Part shown: in pieces, positions 24,628 through 33,401 of the stretch
Numbering within the stretch: position 1 is the first letter of the stretch
How the letters are laid out: each line of letters begins with the position of its first letter
Assembly (NCBI RefSeq): GCF_900770955.1
Contig: NZ_CAAGLX010000007.1
Location: forward strand, 9,570 to 73,569
From: an uncultured Phascolarctobacterium sp.
GTDB taxonomy: Bacteria; Bacillota; Negativicutes; Acidaminococcales; Acidaminococcaceae
Length of the DNA: 64,000 nucleotides
Direction: 5' to 3'
Made by a program: the position numbers and the translations under genes
The notes under the pieces: generated by a model
Databases searched by the model: none
Seen by the model: only the letters and a program-made list of their open reading frames with translations
Told to the model about the DNA's origin: nothing

Positions 24628-25722
24628 TTAGGCTTTGGCAGCCTTGAAGGTTCTTTCAAACAGAATGTATAAAACTCCGGCAGCCTCATCGCTGAATTTA
24701 AAGATGCTGTTGCTACCATCGGTGTGATGGAAGGTTACTATGTTGATGCCGTCAAAATCAGCACCGCTGAGAACGCTGAGCGGGATATGGAAGGCATTTT
24801 TCTTACCAATGTAAACTAAACGCTGGTTGGTAAGGAAGAACATACCCAGCTCTTCGATAATAGTCATTTCCTCAGTAAATTTGGGATGCTCGATTTTTTC
24901 GCCCTTGAAGGCAACAGTTTCATCAATGCGGAATTTGCGTGTCAGCTCATAGTAGTTGTCTTCGCGTTCTACCATTTTGTTTTGGCAGAGGCCGCAGTTA
25001 GTATAGGCGTGGCAGATTTCACCCGGGTTGAGCGGGAAGGCATCCTGCTTGATATCGCCTAAAGGCATATGTTCTGCATTCCACAGGCTGCGGTATTTTT
25101 CCAAAGCGCTGACGATATTATTCTTTAATTCGTAGGGGATATCCAGTGTTGCGCAGTCAGTACGCAGGGCAGCTTCTTCTTCCGGAGTATAGCGCTGTGC
25201 GTTGCTGATTTCATCAAACTTCAGGTTGAAGTGTGCCTGGAAAACCTGCTTACGCATGGAAAGGCTGTCTTCGTAGTCATAGCCGAACAACTCATTCAAT
25301 TGTTTGATATCCAGCTTTTCGGTGCCTGCAAGCAAATCGCGGCAGCGGACAAAATAGGCAGCTGTTTTTGCTGCCTTATCAGCCTGCTTCACCAGATGCG
25401 GCGGCAGCTCCAAAATTTCTGCTAAGTGTGCAAGCTGTGCCCAAAGGCTGTCTTCCTTAGTCTGTACTTCGGTAAAGATAACATCTGCCAGCTTGCGGTA
25501 AATGCCGCTGCGTTGGTTGAAATTTTCATCATTGAATTTTACACCCCATTTTTTCAGGGCATGATGTACATCATCAGCACTGACTGCTAAAGCGTCTGGT
25601 GCCGCAGCCAATAGATTGTTGAGCTCCTTCCAGCCGTTTTCAGTCGGCTTACTGCCGAACATTTTTGATAAAAAGCCGCATTCTTCTAATTCTTGCATGC
25701 TATATGGTTTCAAATTCTGCAC
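24628..25722 (-). CDS. Conserved hypothetical protein with a possible C-terminal PH-like domain
   Basis: A soluble 364-residue protein I do not recognise. The N-terminal 200 residues are helical and charged. A Cys pair follows (CHAYTNCGLCQNK, about 248-260). The last 85 residues read like a bacterial PH/GRAM-type beta domain (GMFFLTNQRLVYIGKKNAF, then HIPLSVLSG), seen in other proteins as an oligomerisation or membrane-lipid module. The GTG at 25722 nearly abuts its AAAGGAG, so TTG at 25713 may be the true start. Monocistronic, convergent with the aminotransferase gene. No neighbour indicates a function. Confidence 0.6.
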   Translation of the reverse strand: MQNLKPYSMQELEECGFLSKMFGSKPTENGWKELNNLLAAAPDALAVSADDVHHALKKWGVKFNDENFNQRSGIYRKLADVIFTEVQTKEDSLWAQLAHLAEILELPPHLVKQADKAAKTAAYFVRCRDLLAGTEKLDIKQLNELFGYDYEDSLSMRKQVFQAHFNLKFDEISNAQRYTPEEEAALRTDCATLDIPYELKNNIVSALEKYRSLWNAEHMPLGDIKQDAFPLNPGEICHAYTNCGLCQNKMVEREDNYYELTRKFRIDETVAFKGEKIEHPKFTEEMTIIEELGMFFLTNQRLVYIGKKNAFHIPLSVLSGADFDGINIVTFHHTDGSNSIFKFSDEAAGVLYILFERTFKAAKA

Positions 25723-25879
25723 TCTCCTTTACAGGCCAAAGGCCTGCATTTTTATTTTACGCTAATAAAGTTGTCGGCGGATTAATTTATCGCTAACAAT
25801 ACGAATTTAATCTAAACAATATTATACGCTAAAAGTGCATCTATTGTCTAGAAAGAAAAAACTTCGCCATTTATCTGCT

Positions 25880-25908
25880 GTGACTATCTGCTTGCGTTGT
25901 GTTATAAT
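25880..25908 (+). promoter_or_regulatory. Promoter of the MFS transporter gene
   Basis: GTGACT (25880-25885), 17-bp spacer and a perfect TATAAT (25903-25908), 30 bp before the start codon. Confidence 0.5.
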
Positions 25909-25938
25909 AGCAATTAGAAGAGATGAGAGGGAGATAAA

Positions 25939-27177
25939 ATGTCTATACAAGCTTTTACTTCTAACAATAAGGGCAGCTGGAAGGCGAACTTGCCGGTGCT
26001 GTGGCTGGGAGTGTTTTTGTGTTGTGCCAGCTATACAATGTGCATACCGTTTTTGCCTGTATATCTGCTGCGCGAGCTGCATGTTGCTCAGCCTGATGTA
26101 AACTTTTGGGCAGGCATCACCTTTGCCGTAACCTTTATGGGTTCTGCCGTGATGGCACCCTATTGGGGCGCTCTGGCTGACCATGTGGGGCAGAGAAAGA
26201 TGGCAATTCGCGCCGGCTACGGTTTGGCGCTGACTTATTTTCTTACCGGCGTTTGTCAGGATGTCTATCAGCTGTTAATAGTGCGTATCGTGTGCGGTGT
26301 TGTTGCCGGCTTTGTGCCTGCCTGCATGTCCATGGCGTCTTCGTCATTACCGGAGGAGCGCATGGGCTGGGGCATGGGCCTGATGCAGACTGCGGTAGCC
26401 AGCGGCACCATCATGGGACCGTTAATGGGCGGTTATCTGAGCAGCTGGTTTGGCATGCGTGCTTCGTTTTATGTAGGCAGCTTTGCCTTGTTTATTGCTA
26501 CAAGTGCCGTAGTATTCATTGTCAAGGATATGTCCGTGCTGAATAAGGGCGCGCGTGAAGCGAGCAATCTGCTGGCGGATTTAAAGAGAGCCTTGCATAA
26601 CAAGGGATTGCTGTATATTATGGCCATGTTTTTTGTAGTGCAGACCTGCGTGATGCTGATTCAGCCGTTGATTACCTTATATGTAGGCGAGCTGATGCAC
26701 GATATGGGTGATGCTGCGATTAAGATGTCCGGTGTAATTTTCTCGCTGTCTGGTATTACCGGTATTTTGGCAGCACCGTTTTGGGGAAAACGCGGACAAC
26801 GCTTCGGTTATGTACGTGTTTTCTGCATTGTAACCTTTATTGCCGGCTTCATTAATCTTTTCCAGGTATTTATCAACACTGTCTGGCAGTTTGCGGCCAT
26901 CCAGTTTGTTTACGGTTTGTTCCTGGCAGGCGCTGTACCGAATATTAATGCTAATCTGACGCGTGTTACCGCTGCCAATATGCGTGGCAAGGCCTTTGGC
27001 CTGGTGACGAGTGCGCAGCAGTTTGGCGGTGTCGTGGGACCGCTTGTCGGCGGTGCCTTGGGCAGCTTTATGAGCTCGCGTTATGTGCTTGTCTTTGCCG
27101 GCTGCGTGCTTATGAGCGTAGCAGTGTACTCTTATTTTGCGCATGTGCGTGGAGTGGAGCAGGATGCTGCAAGCTAA
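25939..27177 (+). CDS. MFS transporter (drug-efflux-like, 12 TM)
   Basis: A 412-residue inner-membrane protein with about twelve helices. The loop after helix 2 reads GALADHVGQRKMAIRAGYG (MFS motif A), helix 5 has the antiporter-type motif MQTAVASGTIMGPLMGGYLSS, and a matching half follows (FWGKRGQRFGY, FGGVVGPLVGGALGS). This pattern is typical of multidrug/sugar-efflux antiporters of the DHA1 group. The start has GAGAGGGAG upstream. Monocistronic with its own terminator. Substrate unknown. Confidence 0.9.
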   Translation: MSIQAFTSNNKGSWKANLPVLWLGVFLCCASYTMCIPFLPVYLLRELHVAQPDVNFWAGITFAVTFMGSAVMAPYWGALADHVGQRKMAIRAGYGLALTYFLTGVCQDVYQLLIVRIVCGVVAGFVPACMSMASSSLPEERMGWGMGLMQTAVASGTIMGPLMGGYLSSWFGMRASFYVGSFALFIATSAVVFIVKDMSVLNKGAREASNLLADLKRALHNKGLLYIMAMFFVVQTCVMLIQPLITLYVGELMHDMGDAAIKMSGVIFSLSGITGILAAPFWGKRGQRFGYVRVFCIVTFIAGFINLFQVFINTVWQFAAIQFVYGLFLAGAVPNINANLTRVTAANMRGKAFGLVTSAQQFGGVVGPLVGGALGSFMSSRYVLVFAGCVLMSVAVYSYFAHVRGVEQDAAS

Positions 27178-27201
27178 AAGTTTATACATATTAAATAAAA
27201 G

Positions 27202-27240
27202 ACCGTTGCTGCATGCAAAATGCGGCAACGGTTTTGTTTT
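27202..27240 (+). terminator. Terminator after the MFS gene
   Basis: ACCGTTGC (27202-27209) pairs with GCAACGGT (27224-27231), followed by TTTGTTTTGG. Confidence 0.75.
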
Positions 27241-27264
27241 GGAAAAAACATTATGAAACGTTTT

Positions 27265-28011
27265 TTAATCTTTGGGTTTAGCTGTCAGCCATTGACGTTT
27301 TTGCTCACTTTGCGGGAAAAGCTGGTGGTCAAACCACATATAGAAGAAGCGCTCGGCCGGCACAATGCTGTAGCCGTCCTGCAGATGGTCGGTGGTGTCA
27401 TAGGGGTCAGCCATGATAAGCACATCATCACTTTGGTGTGCAGTGCCCATGCTGTCGTAACCGATGATGACACGCCAGTGTCCGCCCCAATCAACGTTTT
27501 CTACAATAATAGGAGTGTTGTTTTTAAGATTGCTATCGACAAATTTAAGGAAATCCTTATAGCTGTCGGGAGTTTTATCTTTGGCGGAGAAATGGACCTC
27601 CCAACCGATTTTTTCAAAATAGTGTACCATACCTTTGGTGTTGGTGCCGACTGTTTTGCTGCTGCCCATAATTTTGGCAACGGCCAGCTCATCATCAAGC
27701 GTTTGTCCTTTGTAATATTTTACAACCATATTCGCAGCGGCCGGACCGCAGGTATAATGAGTTATTTGCTGCGTGGTGGCAAATTTCGGCAGAATTGTCA
27801 GATGGTCATTGGATTGCATATTATAAAAATCCGGATGCTTAAAATAAGGCGAATCCTTGATATCGTGCTTGCCTGCAAACTGAGCGGCACCGGCTATCGG
27901 TGTGCTGCCGGGTGTGCCTATAGGCATGGGGGATTGCTGCAAAAGATAATTAAGACCGCCTAAAATTACTAGCAGGCAAACAATGGCTGTTAAAATGCGT
28001 TTTGTTTTCAT
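27265..28011 (-). CDS. Membrane-anchored C39-like cysteine peptidase
   Basis: A 248-residue protein with one N-terminal membrane anchor (about 6-25) and an extracytoplasmic papain-like C39 domain. HYTCGPAAANMV supplies Cys88, preceded by the oxyanion Gln region (TTQQITH), and GGHWRVIIGYD supplies His178; ADPYD gives the third residue. Stand-alone C39 proteins process peptides or act on the cell envelope; no bacteriocin or ABC exporter is nearby. Its ATG overlaps the cca stop by 4 bp, with a Shine-Dalgarno (AGGAG) inside cca, so it is co-translated with the tRNA enzyme, an odd pairing. Confidence 0.78.
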   Translation of the reverse strand: MKTKRILTAIVCLLVILGGLNYLLQQSPMPIGTPGSTPIAGAAQFAGKHDIKDSPYFKHPDFYNMQSNDHLTILPKFATTQQITHYTCGPAAANMVVKYYKGQTLDDELAVAKIMGSSKTVGTNTKGMVHYFEKIGWEVHFSAKDKTPDSYKDFLKFVDSNLKNNTPIIVENVDWGGHWRVIIGYDSMGTAHQSDDVLIMADPYDTTDHLQDGYSIVPAERFFYMWFDHQLFPQSEQKRQWLTAKPKD

Positions 28012-29528
28012 ATGTTGTCTCCTGAACTGATTGTAGCTTTGCGCTTTTGATGCTTATGGACTGCTGTGAGCAGAGCGTTTTTTTCGTTTGGCAGATTGCC
28101 TGACTGCACGCGTTCCAACAGGTAGGATAAAATAATTTTGATTTCAGGCTGAGAAACAATTTGCAGCAGCTCGCGTCCGCTGACAGCAAGATCCTTGGTG
28201 CATACGGGCATGCGTGTGCGTACCAGCTCCACAACCTGACGGCCTAAAAGACGTCCTTCGGCCATCAGCTGTTCGTTTTCGCGGGCGTGGGTTGCGCCCA
28301 TATCCGCAAGAAAAACTTCAACCAGCAGTTTGTAGGCCTGCGTCAGCTCTGCCTGCGTGCGGAAGCCGGAATTAGCAGCTTCGCTGCGCACCCAGCGCAG
28401 CAGGGTGCGCTCACCAGTGAGCAGCATAGGCGCGAAGCGCATATGCTGCGCTACCAGCCAGGTTACCAGATGTACAAAGCTGTTGTTATAGCCAAGGCGT
28501 GTCAGGATAGCCTTAGCCATTTTAGCGCTTTCTGCTTCGTGGCCGGGATCGCTTGGCTGTCCTTCCTTGTTCAGCTTGCGGACATTTGGCAAGCCCTTGC
28601 CTAAATCGTGCAATACCAGCGCCCAGCGGATAGCTAAATCACGCGGACTGTTGTCTATGGCCAGCAATGTGTGTTCCCAGGTGTCATATAAATGGAAGCG
28701 GGGATTTTGGTGCAGTCCTAAAAGGTGCAATGCTTCCGGTAGAATAGGTACAATAGTTTCGCTGCCGTTTTCGCGGACATGGCAGCTTGCACCCAAAAGG
28801 CCTGTTGCCATCATCAGCATTAAGCCCTTGCCTGCATACTTGGCGGTAATGAGCTTTTCCAGCTCCTTGCGCACACGCTCCAGCGAAAGTCCGGTGCAGC
28901 GTTCAACCGGAAAGCTGCAGCCGTGTGGCAGAAAGTAGGGCGTATCAGGCGCTCCGCAGGCAGGCACTGCTTCGCAGCCTGCCTGCTCGTAGGTAAAGCC
29001 AAGCTGTGCCGCAAAGCGGCAGGCGCGCAGCATACGCAGTGCGTCCTCATGAAAGCGTGTATTGGCGTCACCCACGGTACGTAAAATTTTCTGCTGCAAA
29101 TCCTGTTTGCCGCCAAAGTAATCATATAAGGTGCCGTCAAGAGACAGCGCCATAGCGTTGACTGTAAAATCACGGCGGCTCAAATCCTCACGCAGGCTGT
29201 TGCAAAACCAGGTTGCGGCAGGACGGTGCATATCGTCATCATTATAGCGTTCACCGCGGAAGGTTGTTACTTCGGTAGCAACGCCGTCGATAACAATGAC
29301 TACGCAACCGAAATTGTGGCCTAATTGGTCAACGGTTTTCCATCCCTGTTGGCTGCAAACTGCCAAAACCTGCTCAGGCAGAGCATTGGTAGTAATATCG
29401 TAATCATCGGGTGACTTACCCAAAAGCAGGTCACGCACGGCGCCGCCGACGAGATAGGCTTCATAGCCGGCAGCGTTTAAAGCAGACAATATTTTTTTTG
29501 TATAACTGGGAAAAAATAAATCAGGCAT
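28008..29528 (-). CDS. cca: CCA tRNA nucleotidyltransferase / HD-domain protein
   Basis: Adds or repairs the 3'-CCA of tRNAs. The nucleotidyltransferase head has YLVGGAVRDLLLG and the catalytic DDYDITT, then RRDFTVNAMAL and EDALRMLRACRFAAQLGF. An HD domain follows (LVLHDLGKG, with a partner His in GHEAES), which in the family carries phosphohydrolase activity. At 506 residues it is longer than most bacterial enzymes. Part of the excess is an insertion at about 180-210 with four Cys (EQAGCEAVPACG, HGCSFPVERC). It lies 21 bp after the NAT gene and overlaps the C39 peptidase gene. Confidence 0.92.
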   Translation of the reverse strand: MPDLFFPSYTKKILSALNAAGYEAYLVGGAVRDLLLGKSPDDYDITTNALPEQVLAVCSQQGWKTVDQLGHNFGCVVIVIDGVATEVTTFRGERYNDDDMHRPAATWFCNSLREDLSRRDFTVNAMALSLDGTLYDYFGGKQDLQQKILRTVGDANTRFHEDALRMLRACRFAAQLGFTYEQAGCEAVPACGAPDTPYFLPHGCSFPVERCTGLSLERVRKELEKLITAKYAGKGLMLMMATGLLGASCHVRENGSETIVPILPEALHLLGLHQNPRFHLYDTWEHTLLAIDNSPRDLAIRWALVLHDLGKGLPNVRKLNKEGQPSDPGHEAESAKMAKAILTRLGYNNSFVHLVTWLVAQHMRFAPMLLTGERTLLRWVRSEAANSGFRTQAELTQAYKLLVEVFLADMGATHARENEQLMAEGRLLGRQVVELVRTRMPVCTKDLAVSGRELLQIVSQPEIKIILSYLLERVQSGNLPNEKNALLTAVHKHQKRKATISSGDNI

Positions 29529-29549
29529 TTTACAAATCTCCTGCCTAGC

Positions 29550-30401
29550 TTAGTATTCGATACCATCGTCCTTGAGGCGGTATTCTACATTAATACCGAA
29601 ATACTCCCAAAGAATTTCCTTAAGCTCGGCACCGGTGTTGATTTTATAGCGGTACTTTACGCGACCGCCCAAATAAAACTTTAAATAGTTACCGCGAATT
29701 GTAATATTGCAGTCCTCGCGGAAAATAGACAGCTTTTTGCTTTTAATAAACGGTGAGTCGGGATGTGCGTCGCACCAGAAGCTGGCGGTAATAAAGTCCT
29801 TGTCTATCTGTGGCTCTTCAGTAAAGCCAAAGAGGCGTTTCCAGATTTTCCCGCGTTCCTTCTGCCAGAGCAGCCAGCCCCAAAATTCACTGCGGGTAAA
29901 TTTGTATTGGCTGATGCCGTCGCTTTGAATCAGGCCTTCAGTAATTTCCAGCGGCACACGCGGGCTTTCGCTGTTCACGCCGACATCGGTAAGATAACGC
30001 TTATCGCCTAAAGCTACACACATTACGCGGTGGCGGCGCAGCTGGTAGGTTTCCATTTTATCGATAAAGCGGGCGGAATAGCTGGTTACATCAAAGCCCA
30101 GGGATTCCAAAAGCCAGTTGTAAAGTCCGTTCAGCTCAAAGCAGATGCCGCCGCGGTTGTGCATGATAACCTTATTGAACATATCCTGTCGTTTGAGCGA
30201 GGTAATTTTGCCGTTAAGACAGTCAAAATTTTCATAGGGGATATATTTGAGGTGTGCGTCCTGTAATTTAGTCAGGGCTACTAAATTAACAGCCGGTTCG
30301 AAATTGTTGAGCTGCAGTTTGCGCAGGTATTGTTGTATTTGCAGCTTCTTCATCGGCCGTCCGTTGATATCTGCATAATTTGGCAAAGCAATCATCTCCA
30401 T
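29550..30401 (-). CDS. nat: Arylamine N-acetyltransferase
   Basis: Transfers acetyl from acetyl-CoA to arylamines or arylhydrazines. The 283-residue protein has the NAT signature RGGICFELN with catalytic Cys87, then His124 (RRHRVM) and Asp139 (YLTDVGVN), completing the Cys-His-Asp triad. IPYENFDCLNG near residue 54 is also typical. ATG 30401 is used, although GGAG lies inside the first codons and TTG at codon 6 is possible. It heads the NAT-cca-C39 operon. In a gut bacterium it could modify aromatic amine drugs or a native aromatic substrate. Confidence 0.9.
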   Translation of the reverse strand: MEMIALPNYADINGRPMKKLQIQQYLRKLQLNNFEPAVNLVALTKLQDAHLKYIPYENFDCLNGKITSLKRQDMFNKVIMHNRGGICFELNGLYNWLLESLGFDVTSYSARFIDKMETYQLRRHRVMCVALGDKRYLTDVGVNSESPRVPLEITEGLIQSDGISQYKFTRSEFWGWLLWQKERGKIWKRLFGFTEEPQIDKDFITASFWCDAHPDSPFIKSKKLSIFREDCNITIRGNYLKFYLGGRVKYRYKINTGAELKEILWEYFGINVEYRLKDDGIEY

Positions 30402-30725
30402 AACATAGTTTCACAGCGTTTTTACAGCTATGAAAATTGTCTAATCTTCTCTCAATTATTTATTGTAACATTTATTTTGCAGGAAATAAACTACTTTGCT
30501 TTAAAGAGTACGAATAGCGTAGACTATATCTGTATCGAGGCGATAATAAAAAGACTATTCCTAGATGGAATAATTTTAATGCCAAACAAGAATAGGTAAA
30601 ACAAAACTACTGTTTTACAAAGTAATTCCTAAGTGTTATTATATAAATGGTGAATCTGTTATATTTAATATTCCTGTTACTACACTCTCAATACACTCTC
30701 AAATAAATTTTTTTGGAGGTTTCCG
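30402..30725. other. 324-bp divergent intergenic region
   Basis: A/T-rich spacer between the divergent NAT and MatC-like genes. A tandem ACACTCTCAAT/ACACTCTCAAA repeat lies at about 30681-30702, and TATATAAAT near 30640 may be a -10 element for the plus-strand gene, whose start follows TTGGAGG. No RNA gene, riboswitch or reading frame of credible quality is seen. Confidence 0.5.
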
Positions 30726-31973
30726 ATGGCTCTGTTATCATTAGGTTTTTTACTGCTGGCGATTATGCTTGGTTTTATCCGTAAGATGAATACGGGTTTG
30801 TTGTGCATAGCCTTTGCCTTGCTTTTGGGACGTATGGCGGGCGTTAGTGATGCAGAAATTATCAAGGGCTTTAATGCTTCCTTATTTTTAATGCTGCTTG
30901 GCGTAACCTATTTGTTCAGCCTGGCACAGATTAACGGCAGTCTGGATTTGCTGGCACAAAAGGTTATTTCCTTAGCAGGTAAGCGTGTGTATCTGATTCC
31001 CGTTATCATCTATGTGTTCTCAATCGTACTTGCTGCGCTGGGACCCGGTTCCGTGCCGACTATGGCGATAATGATGGTATTTTCTATGTCCTTGGCTGCA
31101 GAAATGAAAATCAGTCCTGTACTGCTTTCCACGTTAACTGTTTTGGGATCATGCGCCGGAGGTTTATCTCCTCTCGCTGCTACCGGTATTATAGGTGCGA
31201 ATCTGTGCGCAGAGTTTGGCTTGACCGGTATTGAAAATGATTTCCTGATGAACGGCATTCTTTCATTTACAATCTATGCTGTGATTGTCTATGTTTTGCT
31301 GGGCGGCTACAAGCTGCGTTCTGCTGCAATGGAGCAGAAAAAAGAAGTCCCCTGCTTTAACAAAAAGCAGCTGATGACTATTGCCGGTATTGTGGCTATG
31401 GTGCTCATGGTTATGCTTTTGCGTATTAACGTCGGACTGGTCAGCTTCGCGGTGGCAGCTGTATTATCCTTCTTGCGCGTTTCTGATGAAACGAAGGCGA
31501 TTAAACATATTCCCTGGAATACGCTGCTGCTGATTACCGGTGTGGGTGTTTTGATGCAGCTGATTATAGATCTTGGCGGCATTAAGGTGCTTTCTGATAT
31601 ACTCGTTTCTTTGATGAGCGTAAAGAGTGCCGCGGCTGTCATGGGTCTTACCTCCGGCATTATGAGCTGGTTCAGCTCCAGCAGCGGTGTTGTTATGCCT
31701 ACGCTGCTGCCGACTGTGCCGCATGTTGCCCAGCAGCTTGGCGGTGTGAATCAGGTAGAGCTGGCATCGTCTATTACAACAATTTCGCATGTCGCTGCTA
31801 TCAGCCCGCTTTCTACAGGCGGTGCATTGGCGCTAGCGGCTTATGCTTCGGCAGCTGATGCCAATCAGAAGCAGCAGCAGAATCTGTTTATGAAAATGTT
31901 CGGCGTTTCAGCGCTGGGCGTTTCCGTGTTGTGTGTTTTCTCTTATTTCGGCATGTTCCATTGGCTGCTGTGA
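30726..31973 (+). CDS. MatC/SLC13-type dicarboxylate (malonate-like) carrier
   Basis: A 415-residue polytopic membrane protein with eleven or twelve helices. The N-terminal 150 residues (FIRKMNTGLLCIAFALLLG, GLSPLAATGIIGANL) resemble the dicarboxylate carrier MatC N-terminal domain, and the C-terminal half repeats an SLC13-type hairpin motif (SSSSGVVMPTLLPTVP, SPLSTGGALALA). Members import malonate or C4-dicarboxylates with cations. There are no catabolic genes beside it, so the substrate is inferred from family only. Monocistronic, terminated at 32000. Confidence 0.8.
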   Translation: MALLSLGFLLLAIMLGFIRKMNTGLLCIAFALLLGRMAGVSDAEIIKGFNASLFLMLLGVTYLFSLAQINGSLDLLAQKVISLAGKRVYLIPVIIYVFSIVLAALGPGSVPTMAIMMVFSMSLAAEMKISPVLLSTLTVLGSCAGGLSPLAATGIIGANLCAEFGLTGIENDFLMNGILSFTIYAVIVYVLLGGYKLRSAAMEQKKEVPCFNKKQLMTIAGIVAMVLMVMLLRINVGLVSFAVAAVLSFLRVSDETKAIKHIPWNTLLLITGVGVLMQLIIDLGGIKVLSDILVSLMSVKSAAAVMGLTSGIMSWFSSSSGVVMPTLLPTVPHVAQQLGGVNQVELASSITTISHVAAISPLSTGGALALAAYASAADANQKQQQNLFMKMFGVSALGVSVLCVFSYFGMFHWLL

Positions 31974-31999
31974 GCTAAAAATTTTATAATAATCTTTCG

Positions 32000-32038
32000 G
32001 TCTTCGTGCATATTCAGATATGTGCGAAGACTTTTTTT
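32000..32038 (+). terminator. Terminator after the MatC-like gene
   Basis: GTCTTCG (32000-32006) pairs with CGAAGAC (32025-32031); the stem extends through G-U pairs and is followed by seven T's. Confidence 0.8.
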
Positions 32039-32112
32039 GGAAAATCATTTCAAATTGATTGCAGCGTGCATTCATTAATAAATTGGGAGTAAACGCACGT
32101 TGATCATAGCAC

Positions 32113-32164
32113 AAAAAGCCGCCGGCTCAGAGAACAATCTCCTGAATCGGCGGCTTTTTGTGTC
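32113..32164. terminator. Bidirectional terminator
   Basis: A perfect 12-bp stem AAAAAGCCGCCG (32113-32124) / CGGCGGCTTTTT (32148-32159). Its flanks work in both directions, and it lies directly after the azlD stop on the minus strand. Confidence 0.8.
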
Positions 32165-32476
32165 TTACGGCACCATGATAAATTCTGTTATAAACACCAC
32201 TGCACAGCAGCAGCAAGCCACATGAAAAAGGCTCATGCCGCGCCAGGCGGTGGCAACGCCGACGCCTAGGGCAAGCGCACCTGCAACAGGAGTTTGTGTT
32301 TCCTGCAGAATTGCAGGAAACGTCATTACTGCGAGCGTCGTGTAGGGGACATAATATAAAAACGAACGGATGAAGGGTTGTTTTATTTCCTTACGGATGA
32401 GTGTAAGAGGAAGCACGCGGATCGCGTAAGTAATAAGTGCCATTACGGCAATATAAATGTAAATATTGTGTTCCAT
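32165..32476 (-). CDS. azlD: AzlD-family branched-chain amino acid transport subunit
   Basis: A 103-residue membrane protein with three or four helices, matching AzlD: YIAVMALITYAIRVLPLTLI, then PFIRSFLYYVPYTTLAVMTF. With AzlC it forms an exporter for branched-chain amino acids or analogues such as azaleucine. It starts 3 bp after the azlC stop. leuCDB are encoded upstream on the same strand, which suits a leucine-related role. Confidence 0.9.
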   Translation of the reverse strand: MEHNIYIYIAVMALITYAIRVLPLTLIRKEIKQPFIRSFLYYVPYTTLAVMTFPAILQETQTPVAGALALGVGVATAWRGMSLFHVACCCCAVVFITEFIMVP

Positions 32477-32479
32477 CTG

Positions 32480-33241
32480 CTAGTCCTCCTTTTGCTGGGA
32501 TTGTACCGGTCTGAACCAGGCTGCAGCTGCTGCGATGACTACAGTCAGGATAATAGTACGCGTACCGCCGGTAAGTTGCGAGAGCGGCTGCAGATATGCT
32601 GCTGCGAAGCTGGCAACGAAGCTTGCAATTACAACAGTGAGAATGATGCGGCTTTCGCGTGCCGGCGGAATGATAATAGCAAGGAACATACCAAACAGCG
32701 CAACGCTGAGTGCACTTACAATGCGCTCCGGCAGCGCCGCTCCAGCGATAATGCCGCTGGCTGTGCCAAGCGACCAGCCGGGAATTGCTACGGCCATACC
32801 ACCATAGTAATAGTATGGATTCAAAACACCGGGACGGGAGATAGCGATACCGAAAAGCTCATCCGTTACAGCGAAGGCTATAGCCAGACGATGTATAAAG
32901 CTTTGCGCTGTACTGAGCCTTTGGCTCAGTGCGCAGCTCATCAGCATGTAGCGTGCATTGGCGATGAGGGTGACCAGTGCTACTTCGGTATAGCTGGCAT
33001 TTTGTCCTATGAGGGTAATGGCGGCAAATTCACCGGCTGAAGTGTTGTTGAGCAGGCTTGTCAGGAAGCCTTGGAATACAGAAAGACCGGATGAACGGCA
33101 AATAATTCCCAGAGAAAAGGCTACGGCAAAATACCCCAATCCGATGGGGATGCCGTCGTGCAGGCCTTGGCGGAAGGCAGCAGTATTGCTTGAAACATTA
33201 TTAGTATATACTGAATCGCTATTTTTAGTTGAAGTTTGCAT
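32480..33241 (-). CDS. azlC: AzlC-family branched-chain amino acid permease
   Basis: About 253 residues with roughly eight helices; FRQGLHDGIPIGLGYFAVAFSLG, STSAGEFAA-like NTSAGEFAAITLI and the ARYMLMSCALSQRL segment are typical of AzlC. It is the large subunit of the AzlCD exporter. The start is uncertain: ATG codons exist at 33259, 33244 and 33241, none with a strong Shine-Dalgarno; 33241 has GGTG 7 nt upstream. Strongly coupled to azlD. Confidence 0.88.
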   Translation of the reverse strand: MQTSTKNSDSVYTNNVSSNTAAFRQGLHDGIPIGLGYFAVAFSLGIICRSSGLSVFQGFLTSLLNNTSAGEFAAITLIGQNASYTEVALVTLIANARYMLMSCALSQRLSTAQSFIHRLAIAFAVTDELFGIAISRPGVLNPYYYYGGMAVAIPGWSLGTASGIIAGAALPERIVSALSVALFGMFLAIIIPPARESRIILTVVIASFVASFAAAYLQPLSQLTGGTRTIILTVVIAAAAAWFRPVQSQQKED

Positions 33242-33314
33242 CATAATACACCATGACAATCATAAGAAAATCCAAAAAACAAAAAAATCAAAATATATCA
33301 ATGCCTAAGTGTTG

Positions 33315-33355
33315 GAAAAATTACCCGTAAACCCCAAACGGAAGGCTTACGGGTA
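33315..33355 (-). terminator. Terminator of the leu operon
   Basis: On the minus strand TACCCGTAA and TTACGGGTA (33347-33355 and 33322-33330) form a 9-bp stem followed by ATTTTT, 47 bp after leuB. Confidence 0.7.
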
Positions 33356-33401
33356 GAAAGGCTTTGGTAACCGCTGAGGGGATGGCGTTTACCGGGAATG
33401 G

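Noticed and set aside
27220..27963. 247-codon plus-strand frame
   Set aside because: Antisense to the C39 peptidase, which has catalytic Cys and His motifs and a coupled start.
30681..30702. Tandem ACACTCTCAA repeat considered as CRISPR or operator
   Set aside because: Only two short copies without spacers of regular length; too little to call more than a local duplication.
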